A program made the position numbers and the translations under genes. From Deltaproteobacteria bacterium (GTDB taxonomy: Bacteria; Desulfobacterota; Desulfuromonadia; Geobacterales; Pseudopelobacteraceae): DNA of 40,340 nucleotides. The stretch lies in contig JAJZRX010000022.1 of the NCBI GenBank assembly GCA_021850095.1, positions 1 to 40,340 on the forward strand, written 5' to 3'. The notes beneath the pieces were generated by a model. The model had not been told where the DNA came from and ran no database searches. It worked only from the letters and a program-made list of their open reading frames with translations. Positions within the stretch are counted from its first letter, which is position 1; every line of letters begins with the position of its first letter. Below are positions 27,180-35,219 of the stretch, piece by piece.

Positions 27180-28070
27180 CTAAACGGTTATGCCGGTAAT
27201 GCGCTGCAGCGCTTCGCGATACTTCTGGCCGGTTTTTTCAAGGATTTCCTGAGGCAGGGCCGGTGCCGGGGCGGTCTTGCCCCAATCCAGGGTTTCCAGA
27301 TAGTCGCGCAGGAACTGCTTGTCAAAGCTGGGCTGCTGTCCGCCCGGCTTGTACTGGTCCTTGGGCCAGAAACGGCTGGAATCGGGCGTCATGCATTCGT
27401 CGATAATGATCAGTTCGCCCTGATAGACACCGAACTCGAACTTGGTGTCGGCGATGATGATTCCCTTCTGGTCGGCCAGATCACGGGCCCGGTTGTAAAT
27501 CCTCAAGGTATAGTCGCGGGCCTGCTCGGCCAGCTCGCGGCCGCAGATTTCAACCATCTTGTCGAAGGTGATGGTTTCGTCATGTTCTCCCAGATCCGCC
27601 TTGGTGGAGGGGGTGAAGATCGGTTCCGGCAGACGGTCTGATTCTTTCAAGCCAGCGGGAAGCTGGATGCCGCTGATCGAGCCGGTCGCTTTGTAATCTT
27701 TCCAGCCCGAACCGGAAACATAACCGCGCACGATACATTCCACCGGCAGGGGCTTGGCCTTCTTCACCAGCATCGAGCGTCCTTTTAGGATCTCGGCGTA
27801 GGGCTGACAGGAGGCAGGGAAATCGGCCACATCAGTGGAGATGATGTGGTTTTTGACGATGTCTTCCATCTGGCGGAACCAGAAGGCTGAAATCTGGGTC
27901 AGGACAAAGCCCTTGTCCGGGATCGGCTCGTTCATGATGACATCGAAGGCCGAGATGCGGTCGGAGGTGACCAGGAGCAGGGTTTCTCCCAGGTCGTAAA
28001 TGTCGCGGACCTTGCCGCGGGCGATCAGTTTTAAACCGGGAAAATCTGTCTGCATAACGAGCTGTGACAT
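27180..28070 (-). CDS. purC: Phosphoribosylaminoimidazole-succinocarboxamide synthase PurC
   Basis: The 296-residue enzyme matches the long PurC form. It has [10 protein letters not shown] (about 19-28), [13 protein letters not shown] (about 34-46), the [20 protein letters not shown] block (about 107-126), and the IADTKFEFG and [12 protein letters not shown] motifs. It joins CAIR and aspartate with ATP in purine synthesis. The ATG is preceded by AGGAGAG. It starts nine bases after the PpiD-like gene stop and is probably cotranscribed with it, an arrangement with no obvious functional logic. Confidence 0.96.
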   Translation of the reverse strand: MSQLVMQTDFPGLKLIARGKVRDIYDLGETLLLVTSDRISAFDVIMNEPIPDKGFVLTQISAFWFRQMEDIVKNHIISTDVADFPASCQPYAEILKGRSMLVKKAKPLPVECIVRGYVSGSGWKDYKATGSISGIQLPAGLKESDRLPEPIFTPSTKADLGEHDETITFDKMVEICGRELAEQARDYTLRIYNRARDLADQKGIIIADTKFEFGVYQGELIIIDECMTPDSSRFWPKDQYKPGGQQPSFDKQFLRDYLETLDWGKTAPAPALPQEILEKTGQKYREALQRITGITV

Positions 28071-28079
28071 AACTCTCTC

Positions 28080-29663
28080 CTATTTTTCGGCGACCAGCGC
28101 CTGGTTGATTTCTATCTTGGCTTTTTCACGCAGCTCTTTGGTCCAGGCGTTGAGCGCCTCTTCCTGCTTTTTGGGGAGCATCTTCTTCTTCAGTTCTTCT
28201 TTCGTCTTTTCAAAGTCTGTCTTGGGCGCTTCGGTGCGGGTTTTGACACGGACAGCATACCAGCGGTTGCCGACCTTGAAGGGGGTGGCGGGGGCCTGTG
28301 CGGCCGACAGCTTGAAAACCGCCTCGGCCATTTCCGGGGAGGTGCCGATAAGCGGAATTTCGCCTTTTTCTGAAAACCCGAAACTGCCGGTTGACTGGGT
28401 TTTGAGAGCGGCTTTGGCCGTCAGCTGCTTGGCGGCGTCTTCGGCTTTGGTCTTCGCAAGTTCAACCGCCTTGGCGGCCCGGGCTTTTTCCTCGACCGCC
28501 GCTTTTATTTCAGCCAGCGGCGGAACCGTCGCCGGCTTGCGCTCACGGGCTTTCAGGATATAAATGCCCTTTTCGGTTTCAACCGGGCCGCCCAGTTCGC
28601 CCTGTTTCAGCTCCAGCGCTTTTTTGATGACTGTGGTTTCACCGGTCAACGCGGGAGCGGGTGCAGCGGCGGTGAAAATCGGGGTTTCCTGGATCTTCAG
28701 CCCCAGCTTGCCGGCGATCAGGTTTAGGTCGCCGGATTTTATATTTTTGTAAAGCGTATCGGCCGCCAGTTCAAATGCCTGCTTGGCGGATTTCTGCTTG
28801 AGTGCCTCCAGGCGGACTTTTTCCCTGACCTCGTTCAAGGGCAAAATGCCGTCTTTGCTCTGCCAGCGATCGATGTTCTTCTGGTAAAAGGTCTGGACCT
28901 CCTCCTCGGAGACGGTTGTTTTGCCCGCCTGTGTAGAAGGATCCAGCAGAATATAGGAAAGGGCCACCTTTTCGGGCGTTTTGAAATCGTTCTGGTTTTT
29001 CTGCAGATAGTCGTTCAGTTCTGCCTCGTTCAGTTTGACCTCGGCCAGGACCTCGGCGGGGGAATAACCCACATACTCCAGGTCGATCGTGTCATTTTCC
29101 TTTTTGAACTGCGCCAGAGCGTCCGCATCGGTCACAACCGCCTTGTCCTTGATCGACTGGCGTGTTTTTTTAATCAGCAATTCCGCTTTCTGCCCTTCTT
29201 CAAAATCCTTGGCAGTGATGCGGTTCGATTTGAGGATCTGCTGGTACTGGTCAAAACTGAACTTTCCATCCTTCTGGAACATGGGGATGGCTTCGATAGA
29301 GCTGGCGACCTCTTCCTTGCTGACCTTGATGCCCAAGGATTTGGCCTGCTTGGAAACCAGAAGGTCATCGATCAGGTTGTCCAGGGCGACTTTCTTCAGG
29401 TTGAGCATCTTTTCCATTTCGGGCGGAATGGACTGCCCGTAAATCTGCTGGTACATGTTGCGGATACGCTGGTAGGCATTCTGATACTGCTCCAGGGTGA
29501 TCTTGGAGCCGTTAACCTTGGCGGCATAACCGCCACCGCCACCGGTGCCATCGCTCCCCTTGCCCCAGACCAGGAAGATGGTGCCGATAAAAGAGAGGAC
29601 GATGACGATGAAAACAAACTTTATAATAAATGATTCTTTCTTCTTGCGGATAATATCCAGCAT
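28080..29663 (-). CDS. ppiD: PpiD/SurA-like periplasmic peptidyl-prolyl isomerase
   Basis: The 527-residue protein has one N-terminal membrane helix (about 15-33) after a basic cytoplasmic start, so it is anchored with the bulk in the periplasm. A SurA-like N domain (about 45-190) contains KITLEQYQNAYQRIRNMY and NLIDDLLVSKQAKSLGI. Parvulin-related units follow (about 240-380), including PVETEKGIYILKARER, and a Lys-rich helical C-terminus. PpiD proteins sit at the Sec translocon and assist folding of exported proteins. The ATG has AGGAG upstream, and a promoter lies further up. Confidence 0.88.
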   Translation of the reverse strand: MLDIIRKKKESFIIKFVFIVIVLSFIGTIFLVWGKGSDGTGGGGGYAAKVNGSKITLEQYQNAYQRIRNMYQQIYGQSIPPEMEKMLNLKKVALDNLIDDLLVSKQAKSLGIKVSKEEVASSIEAIPMFQKDGKFSFDQYQQILKSNRITAKDFEEGQKAELLIKKTRQSIKDKAVVTDADALAQFKKENDTIDLEYVGYSPAEVLAEVKLNEAELNDYLQKNQNDFKTPEKVALSYILLDPSTQAGKTTVSEEEVQTFYQKNIDRWQSKDGILPLNEVREKVRLEALKQKSAKQAFELAADTLYKNIKSGDLNLIAGKLGLKIQETPIFTAAAPAPALTGETTVIKKALELKQGELGGPVETEKGIYILKARERKPATVPPLAEIKAAVEEKARAAKAVELAKTKAEDAAKQLTAKAALKTQSTGSFGFSEKGEIPLIGTSPEMAEAVFKLSAAQAPATPFKVGNRWYAVRVKTRTEAPKTDFEKTKEELKKKMLPKKQEEALNAWTKELREKAKIEINQALVAEK

Positions 29664-29701
29664 AAATCGAATGCTCCTTGAGGGAATGTTTATAAGTAAA
29701 A

Positions 29702-29718
29702 CGCCGCTTTAGGCGGCG
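29702..29718 (-). promoter_or_regulatory. Hairpin at the 5' end of the ppiD transcript
   Basis: A 6-bp GC-only stem (29702-29707 with 29713-29718) followed by TTTT on the minus strand lies within a few bases of the predicted start of transcription. It could stabilise the mRNA end or act as a weak attenuator. Confidence 0.45.
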
Positions 29719-29726
29719 GGAGCGTC

Positions 29727-29755
29727 ATACTACTATACGTCCGGAACGAAAGCAA
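29727..29755 (-). promoter_or_regulatory. Sigma70 promoter for ppiD-purC
   Basis: TTGCTT (29755-29750), a 17-base spacer and TAGTAT (29732-29727) lie 64 bases before the ppiD start. Confidence 0.5.
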
Positions 29756-29888
29756 GTGCTTGTTTGCCTGACCTAATCCGTGGTCACCGGCCAATTCCAA
29801 TATATTCTTGAGTTTGGTTGGTCTATCAGGTAGGCTTTTAAGCCGACAGTGCTTCAGTATCATAATTTTTGAAAATCATGGGAGTATT

Positions 29889-30965
29889 ATGAGTACCGAA
29901 TTCATCCCCAAGTGGGTCGCCTGGGAAACCACTCAAAAATGCAATCTGCATTGCGTACACTGCCGCTGCTCTTCAGACCTGACCTCGTCCGAAGGAGACT
30001 TTACCACTCAGGAAGGCAAACAGTTGCTCAAGGACATCGCCGCTTTTTCAAAGCCGGTGCTGGTGCTTTCGGGGGGCGAGCCGCTGCTGCGGCCGGATAT
30101 TTTTGAACTGGCCGAATACGGGACTTCGCTGGGGCTGCGGATGTGCATGGCCACCAACGGCTCTCTGGTGACCGATGAGATTTGCCAGAAAATGCGCCAG
30201 GCCGACATCAAGATGGTTTCGCTGTCGTTGGACGGATCTTCGGCCGAGATTCACGATAATTTCCGCCAATCACCGGGATCGTTCGACGGGGTTGTCCGGG
30301 CGGCGGAAATATTTCGCCGTAACGGACAGAAGTTTCTGATCAACTCGTCTTTTACAAAACGCAACCAGAATGATATCGCCAACACCTTCAAGCTGGCTAA
30401 ATCGCTGGGCGCCACCGCCTGGTATATGTTCATGATCGTTCCCACCGGCCGCGGCGAGGATATTATGAGTGAACTGATATCCAAGGAAGATTACGAGGAA
30501 ATTCTGGATTGGCATTATCAGCAGGAAAAGGAAGAGGATGACATTCTGATGCGGCCGACCTGCGCGCCTCATTATTACCGGATCGTACCCCAGAAGGCCA
30601 AGGCGGAGGGCGCCAGGTTCGAGCGTCGCTCGCTGACCTTCTCCACCGGCGGCGGCAAAGGATGCATCGCCGCCCAGACCATTTGTCTGATCGATTGCTT
30701 TGGAAACGTCAAGCCTTGTTCGTATTTCCATCGTACGGCCGGAAATGTGAAACAGACCCCTTTTCGTGAAATCTGGGAAAATTCGGAGATATTCAAGGAT
30801 CTGCGGAATTTCAAATCCTACAAGGGCAAATGCGGCCAGTGCGAGTATCTGAATGTCTGCGGCGGCTGCCGCGCCCGGGCCGACGCGGTCCACGGCGATT
30901 ACATGGAAGAGGAGCCGTTCTGCAACTATGTGCCGATAAAAATGCAGCGCGAGGCGCTAAAATAG
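29889..30965 (+). CDS. AhbD/NirJ-like radical SAM protein with SPASM domain
   Basis: The 358-residue protein opens with [21 protein letters not shown], the AhbD/NirJ version of the radical SAM motif, with C18, C22 and C25. [12 protein letters not shown] (about 58-69) is the SAM-binding region. The SPASM-type C-terminus has C-x-P-C in GNVKPCSYF and the [20 protein letters not shown] block, very like heme b synthase AhbD. AhbD decarboxylates Fe-coproporphyrin III in the siroheme-dependent heme route; NirJ acts in heme d1 synthesis. ATG at 29889 has GGGAG close upstream. No ahb or nir neighbours are present, so the exact substrate is inference. Confidence 0.8.
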   Translation: MSTEFIPKWVAWETTQKCNLHCVHCRCSSDLTSSEGDFTTQEGKQLLKDIAAFSKPVLVLSGGEPLLRPDIFELAEYGTSLGLRMCMATNGSLVTDEICQKMRQADIKMVSLSLDGSSAEIHDNFRQSPGSFDGVVRAAEIFRRNGQKFLINSSFTKRNQNDIANTFKLAKSLGATAWYMFMIVPTGRGEDIMSELISKEDYEEILDWHYQQEKEEDDILMRPTCAPHYYRIVPQKAKAEGARFERRSLTFSTGGGKGCIAAQTICLIDCFGNVKPCSYFHRTAGNVKQTPFREIWENSEIFKDLRNFKSYKGKCGQCEYLNVCGGCRARADAVHGDYMEEEPFCNYVPIKMQREALK

Positions 30966-30984
30966 ACGGGGCTGAATTTTTGTG

Positions 30985-31013
30985 TTGACAGACCGGCCGG
31001 CAGAAGTTATAAG
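30985..31013 (+). promoter_or_regulatory. Strong sigma70 promoter for tRNA-Phe
   Basis: Consensus TTGACA (30985-30990), a 17-base spacer and TATAAG (31008-31013) lie just upstream of the tRNA. Confidence 0.8.
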
Positions 31014-31025
31014 GAAAATCCTTTT

Positions 31026-31101
31026 GCCCAGGTAGCTCAGTCGGTAGAGCAGAGGATTGAAAATCCTCGTGTCGGCGGTTCGATTCCGTCCCTGGGCACC
31101 A
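31026..31101 (+). tRNA. tRNA-Phe (GAA)
   Basis: The 76-base sequence folds as a full cloverleaf. The 7-bp acceptor stem pairs 31026-31032 with 31091-31097, the D-loop has AGCTCAGTCGGTAGAGC, and the anticodon arm GGATTGAAAATCC gives anticodon GAA. The T-arm has GGTTCGATTCC, and CCA is encoded. It has its own promoter and terminator. Confidence 0.97.
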
Positions 31102-31115
31102 CTACAAAAATAAAG

Positions 31116-31147
31116 CACTTAGCTCACCAGCTAGGTGTTTTTTTTTT
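31116..31147 (+). terminator. Rho-independent terminator after tRNA-Phe
   Basis: A 9-bp stem with one G-T pair (31116-31124 with 31129-31137) is followed by ten T residues. Confidence 0.92.
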
Positions 31148-31177
31148 ACCTTGCTGACCCAGGTGTTGACGCAGATC

Positions 31178-31255
31178 GAAAGAGGCTCTCTTTCAGGCAA
31201 CAGAGAAGGTGGGAAGGTCCCTCCCGATCCTCTGATTGCCTGAAACAGCTGTTTC
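31178..31255. repeat. Cluster of three adjacent inverted repeats, unknown function
   Basis: Three hairpins lie head to tail: a 7-bp perfect stem (31178-31184 with 31188-31194), a 13-bp stem with one bulged base (31193-31205 with 31230-31243) and a 14-base perfect palindrome (31242-31255). They occupy the spacer between the tRNA terminator and the histidine phosphatase gene. They could be a leader RNA structure, a palindromic repeat element, or a transfer scar near a tRNA. Confidence 0.6.
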
Positions 31256-31306
31256 CTGATATCCGCTAAGGAGGTAGAATCCACTACCATGCAACGGAGA
31301 CGATCC

Positions 31307-31909
31307 ATGACCCCCCATACCCGTATCTATCTGATCCGCCATGGCCAGGTGGCCGGTTTTGACCAGGCCCGCTACAACGGCCAGACCGATGTGGCCCTGA
31401 CCGATCTGGGGGTAGAACAATACCATGTCATGAAAGAGCGCCTGGCCGACAAAAAAATCGCGGCCTGCTATACCAGCGATCTGTCGCGCTGTGCCATCGG
31501 AGCAGATATCATCTGCAGTCAGTTCGGCATCGAGCCGGTCAAGCGCCGGGAGCTGCGCGAGTTGAATGTTGGCCTGTGGGAAGGAATGACCTGGCAGGAA
31601 ATTCAGTCAAAATGGCCGAATCAGTGGCAGGCGCGCCTGGACGATCTGGTCAACTACCGCGTGCCGCAGGGAGAAAATCCGCTGGATGTTCAGGCGCGGC
31701 TGCTGCCGGTGATCCGTGAGATCGTCCAGCGTCACTGCGGGCAGGAAGTTCTGGTGGTGGGACATGGCGGGGTCAACCGCATCGTGCTTCTGGATGCCAT
31801 CGGAGCGCCGCTGTCGGCCATGTTCAACATCGAACAGAGCTACGGCTGCCTGAATATCATCGATTATTACGCCGACGGCCGGGCAACGGTCAAGTTGCTG
31901 AACGGATAG
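31307..31909 (+). CDS. Histidine phosphatase family protein
   Basis: The 200-residue protein has the phosphoglycerate-mutase-like catalytic signature YLIRHGQ, with H12 as the phospho-acceptor. YTSDLSRC (about 55-62), the ELRELNVGLWEGMTW region (about 85-99) and a second active histidine in VVGHGGVNR (about 147-155) follow. It resembles CobC-type alpha-ribazole phosphatases, but the substrate cannot be fixed without cobalamin-gene neighbours. ATG at 31307 is chosen because GGAG lies seven bases upstream; for the ATG at 31289 the AGGAGG is too distant. It is followed closely by the HNH gene. Confidence 0.9.
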   Translation: MTPHTRIYLIRHGQVAGFDQARYNGQTDVALTDLGVEQYHVMKERLADKKIAACYTSDLSRCAIGADIICSQFGIEPVKRRELRELNVGLWEGMTWQEIQSKWPNQWQARLDDLVNYRVPQGENPLDVQARLLPVIREIVQRHCGQEVLVVGHGGVNRIVLLDAIGAPLSAMFNIEQSYGCLNIIDYYADGRATVKLLNG

Positions 31910-31917
31910 GAGTTTTT

Positions 31918-32238
31918 ATGGCAGGCAGATCGCGAGGCCCCCGGACCGTCACCCTCCCCAGCGCCGACCAGGCGGCTGCACTGGTAAAAAAGATGCGCGG
32001 CGAAGCGGATAGCAACAGTAACTATCGCAGCAAGTCATTGAAAATCCACGGGCCGGTCTGCGCCAAGTGTGGCCGGGAGTTCGATCAGGCCAGTCTGAAC
32101 CTGCTGACGGTACACCACAAGGACGGCAACCACCATAACAACCCGCCCGACGGCTCCAACTGGGAGAACCTGTGCGTGCATTGCCATGATGACGAGCATT
32201 CGCGGGGCGTGCTGGGGGAGTATCTTTCCAAAGGATAG
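31918..32238 (+). CDS. yajD: HNH nuclease family protein, YajD-like
   Basis: The 106-residue protein contains CAKCG (about 48-52), the HNH-type TVHHKDGNHHNNP (about 64-76), and ENLCVHCHDDEHSRG near the end, matching YajD. CxxC pairs should bind a zinc ion that supports the fold. YajD proteins are small, widespread and of unproven biological role, with presumed nuclease chemistry. AGGAG precedes the ATG, and it starts eight bases after the histidine phosphatase stop, so the two are probably cotranscribed. Confidence 0.9.
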   Translation: MAGRSRGPRTVTLPSADQAAALVKKMRGEADSNSNYRSKSLKIHGPVCAKCGREFDQASLNLLTVHHKDGNHHNNPPDGSNWENLCVHCHDDEHSRGVLGEYLSKG

Positions 32239-32241
32239 GAT

Positions 32242-32997
32242 TTACTTGAAGTTCTGATAGATCAGGCGCGCCACCAGTGCCAGCACCATCGTGATAAAAA
32301 GCGGCCTGATCAAGGCTGTACCGCGTTTGATGACCAGTTTCGAGCCGACCCTGGCGCCCAGAAACTGGCCGACCCCCATGACAATCCCTTCCGCAAAGCG
32401 TACCTGCCCGGCTGAAAGAAAAAAGAGCAGCGCCACAAAATTGCTGGTGAAGTTCATGACCTTGGTGGCGGCGGTGGCCCGTAGCATCGAGCAGCCCAGC
32501 AGCATCATCAGCGCCATGGTCCAGAACGATCCGGTTCCGGGACCGAAGAATCCGTCGTAAAATCCGATTAACAGGCCGAAGACCAGGTAGAACGGGCCGC
32601 TTCTCATGCGGGCATGGGAATCCTCCGCCCCCAGGCTGGGGGAGAGCAGGGTGTAGATCGCAATTGCCGCCAGCAACCAGGGGATCAGCTGCTTAAGCAG
32701 GGTTGCATCCAGGCGTTGAACCGCCCAGACACCCAGAGCGGCCCCGATGGCGGTCCAGAAGATGCCGCTCCGGCAGTCGCTCAATGTTACGGTGCCGGCC
32801 CGCACAAAGTGCAGCATGGCGCTGCCGGAGCCAAAGGAACCCTGCAGCTTGTTGGTGCCCAGCGCCACCTGGGGCGGCAGACCGATTCCAAGCAGTACAG
32901 GCACCGTGATCAGGCCGCCGCCTCCGGCGATGGAGTCGATCAGACCGGCCACAAAACCGGTGCCGAACAGCAGCGGCAGCAGGATTTCAACGGGCAT
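32242..32997 (-). CDS. TSUP (TauE/SafE) family membrane transporter
   Basis: The 251-residue membrane protein has about seven to eight helices and the TSUP hallmarks: GLIDSIAGGGGLITVP (about 20-35), ALGTNKLQG (about 45-53) in the first repeat, and GFYDGFFGPGTGSF (about 144-157) in the second. TSUP proteins export sulfite, sulfoacetate or related anions, but the substrate is not set by sequence alone. The Shine-Dalgarno is weak. It lies 42 bases after the DUF3108 gene and its stop is three bases from that of the convergent HNH gene. Confidence 0.92.
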   Translation of the reverse strand: MPVEILLPLLFGTGFVAGLIDSIAGGGGLITVPVLLGIGLPPQVALGTNKLQGSFGSGSAMLHFVRAGTVTLSDCRSGIFWTAIGAALGVWAVQRLDATLLKQLIPWLLAAIAIYTLLSPSLGAEDSHARMRSGPFYLVFGLLIGFYDGFFGPGTGSFWTMALMMLLGCSMLRATAATKVMNFTSNFVALLFFLSAGQVRFAEGIVMGVGQFLGARVGSKLVIKRGTALIRPLFITMVLALVARLIYQNFK

Positions 32998-33039
32998 GGC
33001 TCGTGTTGTTGGTTAAACGTGAAGGGGCGGGGGGGAGGG

Positions 33040-33801
33040 TCATTTCTTTGCGGGCCAGTAACTGCCGCCCACAGCTGTTGCGGTGATGCTGCCGATGACG
33101 ACCTTGGATTTCATCTGCACCGGGATGCGGCGGTCATCATCCGTCAGCCAGATGTGGATGTCGCCGGTGCGGGCGAAAATCCCTTCGTATTTCATGATCG
33201 GTTTGATGACAATCGTTTTGAACCTGCCCAGCGGCGTCACAAGCTCTTCTCGGCGCAGCACCTGCACTTCGGTGTTCCAAAGCTTCTTGCCGTCGAAAAC
33301 ATCGATGTAGGAAGACCTGCCGACCTGCAACGGTATGGAGCGGACGTAGAAAAAACTGGAGAGGGTGTCGTAGGTTTTGTTGCTGATTGTGCCGGTTGTT
33401 TCGGTTTTCTTGAGCAGATCCTTGGTGGTTACTTCCAGTTTCTGGCGGTCGAAACGCACATCTTTCTGGCGGCGGGTTCGCCCTTCGCGGATGCGCTCGC
33501 GAAAAAAATGCGGGGTACCGATGTAGTTGGTGGGCGTTCCCGGTGTCAATAAAGATTCTATCCGGTCATTGACCGGAAAAAACAGTTTCAGCCAGTCGGC
33601 CGATTGTGCGGTGGAAACGATCTGGATTTCGCTGCCGACTTGCTTGATCTCCTGAACAGCGCGGCCGGCGGGAATACCGGTGTAGGATACTTCAAATTCC
33701 AGCCGCTCCGGTATCGGGAAGGCCGCAGCGGCGCCCGGAAGATGAAGAAGAAACAGAGAGGTCAGGAAAACGGCGATGTTTCTGAAGTTTGTGCGGAGCA
33801 T
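33040..33801 (-). CDS. Secreted DUF3108 domain protein
   Basis: The 253-residue protein has a signal peptide (about 1-26) and a DUF3108 beta-rich domain: LEFEVSYTGIPAGRA at about 32-46, RRQKDVRFDRQKLEV, and IWLTDDDRRIPVQMKSKVVIGSITA near the end. The family is common in Gram-negative bacteria and probably periplasmic or outer-membrane associated, with no established function. ATG at 33801 directly gives the signal peptide and has GAGG upstream; the longer open frame runs into the preceding gene. It lies between a small unknown gene and a TSUP transporter on one strand. Confidence 0.88.
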   Translation of the reverse strand: MLRTNFRNIAVFLTSLFLLHLPGAAAAFPIPERLEFEVSYTGIPAGRAVQEIKQVGSEIQIVSTAQSADWLKLFFPVNDRIESLLTPGTPTNYIGTPHFFRERIREGRTRRQKDVRFDRQKLEVTTKDLLKKTETTGTISNKTYDTLSSFFYVRSIPLQVGRSSYIDVFDGKKLWNTEVQVLRREELVTPLGRFKTIVIKPIMKYEGIFARTGDIHIWLTDDDRRIPVQMKSKVVIGSITATAVGGSYWPAKK

Positions 33802-33835
33802 TTCCTGACCTCTTTTTTGCATTGAGTGGTTTCGG

Positions 33836-34210
33836 CTACGCCTGTCCGCCTTTTTGGGCTTCTTCGAAGGCGGCGCGGGCTTTCTGCATTTCCTCCATCT
33901 CGCGCAGTTTATCCCCCATCCAGGCGTGGAATACCCGCGCATTTTCATAACTCATCACAACACCGGTGTCGATGAAGCGCACCATGCTGCTGGCCAGATC
34001 TTTGGGCTCCACTTCCGTTTCGCGGCCGATGGCGCCTTCCGGGGTGATTTCGTGGGTAATGGATTCGGGCAGCGGCTGACGCTCAAGATAAAAATTTATC
34101 ACCATCTCGCCGCGCGGAGAAAAGCCGCCCTGGGCGCCGTTTACGTACGATGGGTTGTAGCCGTAGTTGAAAACATACTTGAAGGTCAGTTCCGGTTTTT
34201 TGCTGCTCAT
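33836..34210 (-). CDS. Small conserved protein of unknown function, loosely DUF3467-like
   Basis: I do not recognise this 124-residue protein firmly. It has no signal peptide. It contains NYGYNPSYVNGAQGGFSP (about 15-32), an FYLERQPLP strand, TGVVMSYENARVFHAWMGDKL (about 80-100) and a charged helical tail. The order resembles DUF3467, where an early strand pair is followed by a VVMSPEHAK-type helix, but the match is weak. ATG at 34210 has AAAGGAG seven bases upstream; an ATG two codons earlier lacks room. It precedes the DUF3108 gene by 34 bases. Confidence 0.7.
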   Translation of the reverse strand: MSSKKPELTFKYVFNYGYNPSYVNGAQGGFSPRGEMVINFYLERQPLPESITHEITPEGAIGRETEVEPKDLASSMVRFIDTGVVMSYENARVFHAWMGDKLREMEEMQKARAAFEEAQKGGQA

Positions 34211-34311
34211 GGTCATGCTCCTTTGGGATTGAAAAATCGGCACTCTACAAAGATACCGGTAAAAATGTAGTGCTTACCTACCATAAACGGACATGGCAGG
34301 AAAAGAATTTC

Positions 34312-34340
34312 TTGCATTCTCTGGCTCAATTGACTATAAA
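34312..34340 (+). promoter_or_regulatory. Sigma70 promoter for the DUF4350-like gene
   Basis: TTGCAT (34312-34317), a 17-base spacer and TATAAA (34335-34340) lie 35 bases before the start codon. Confidence 0.65.
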
Positions 34341-34375
34341 AGACAAAATAGATCTTATTGGAGGAGGGCTTTCCT

Positions 34376-35137
34376 ATGAAAAAAATCTGGATCGGTTTCT
34401 GTGTTGTGCTGCTCGCATCTGTCTGGGCCAGTCTGGTTTTTGCCGAAGAACCGCTGCCCCGGGTTCTTTTCGACCAGGGACATAATCAACGTTTTCTGAT
34501 TGGCGACAAGGGTGAACTGCAGTTGTCCGGTCTGGCGGATATCATTCGTGCAAAGGGGGCCAGTGTCAGCGCAACCGGCGAGCCGTTGAATGACGATACG
34601 CTGCGCGGGGTTGCCGCCCTGGTGATTTCCGGCCCCTTTGAAGCGCTGAAGGCCGAAGAGGTGGAGGCGGTGGCCGCTTTTGTGGAAAGGGGCGGACGGT
34701 TGGCGCTGATGCTGCATATCGGTCAGCCGTTGGCCGGCCTGCTGGCCCGTCTGGACATTGATCATTCCAACGCCGTGTTGCGCGAGCGGGAAAATACGAT
34801 TGACACAGACCTCAATTTTCGCGTCAAGGATCTGAACCCGGTGCCCCTGTTTGCCGGTTTGAAACAATTTTCGCTGTATGGGGGCTGGGCACTCAAGGCT
34901 GGAAAAAACAGTGCTGCGATCGCCCATAGCTCTCCCCAGGCCTGGGTTGATCTGAACGGAGACAAGCTGCTTTCCGAAAACGATGCTGTCGGAGCTTTTG
35001 GTGTGGTTGTGGCCGGCGCGCTCGGTGCCGGGCGTTTCGTTGTCTTCGGCGATGACGCCATATTCCAGAACCGTTTTCTGGATCCGGACAACTCTCGGCT
35101 GGCGGCAAATCTGGCCGAGGGGCTTGTGGGGCGGTAA
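34376..35137 (+). CDS. Secreted DUF4350-like (glutamine amidotransferase-fold) protein
   Basis: The 253-residue protein has a signal peptide (1-23). The DQGHNQRF motif at about 33-40 and the following GLADIIRAKGASV and VAAFVERGGRLAL stretches match DUF4350, whose fold resembles class I glutamine amidotransferases without an evident catalytic cysteine. It is probably periplasmic, of unknown role. GGAGGAGGG precedes the ATG at 34376. It lies just upstream of the 11-mer repeat protein gene, which has its own promoter, so linkage is loose. Confidence 0.78.
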   Translation: MKKIWIGFCVVLLASVWASLVFAEEPLPRVLFDQGHNQRFLIGDKGELQLSGLADIIRAKGASVSATGEPLNDDTLRGVAALVISGPFEALKAEEVEAVAAFVERGGRLALMLHIGQPLAGLLARLDIDHSNAVLRERENTIDTDLNFRVKDLNPVPLFAGLKQFSLYGGWALKAGKNSAAIAHSSPQAWVDLNGDKLLSENDAVGAFGVVVAGALGAGRFVVFGDDAIFQNRFLDPDNSRLAANLAEGLVGR

Positions 35138-35161
35138 GATTCTATAGTATCATCATGGATG

Positions 35162-35191
35162 TTGACAGGTGTATACGCAGCTTGATAAAAG
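35162..35191 (+). promoter_or_regulatory. Sigma70 promoter for the 11-mer repeat/HhH gene
   Basis: Consensus TTGACA (35162-35167), an 18-base spacer and TAAAAG (35186-35191) lie 28 bases before the start. Confidence 0.5.
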
Positions 35192-35219
35192 AATTGTAAC
35201 TAACTTTTTGGAGGGTCTT

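Noticed and set aside
30270-30893. 207-residue minus-strand open frame
   Set aside because: Antisense shadow of the AhbD-like gene; the plus-strand motifs are unmistakable.
31026-31260. Integration site or island boundary at tRNA-Phe
   Set aside because: No integrase and no duplicated tRNA 3' end were found; flanking genes are ordinary chromosomal genes.
31148-31306. Possible cobalamin riboswitch before the CobC-like gene
   Set aside because: No B12 box or matching core elements; only simple inverted repeats are seen.
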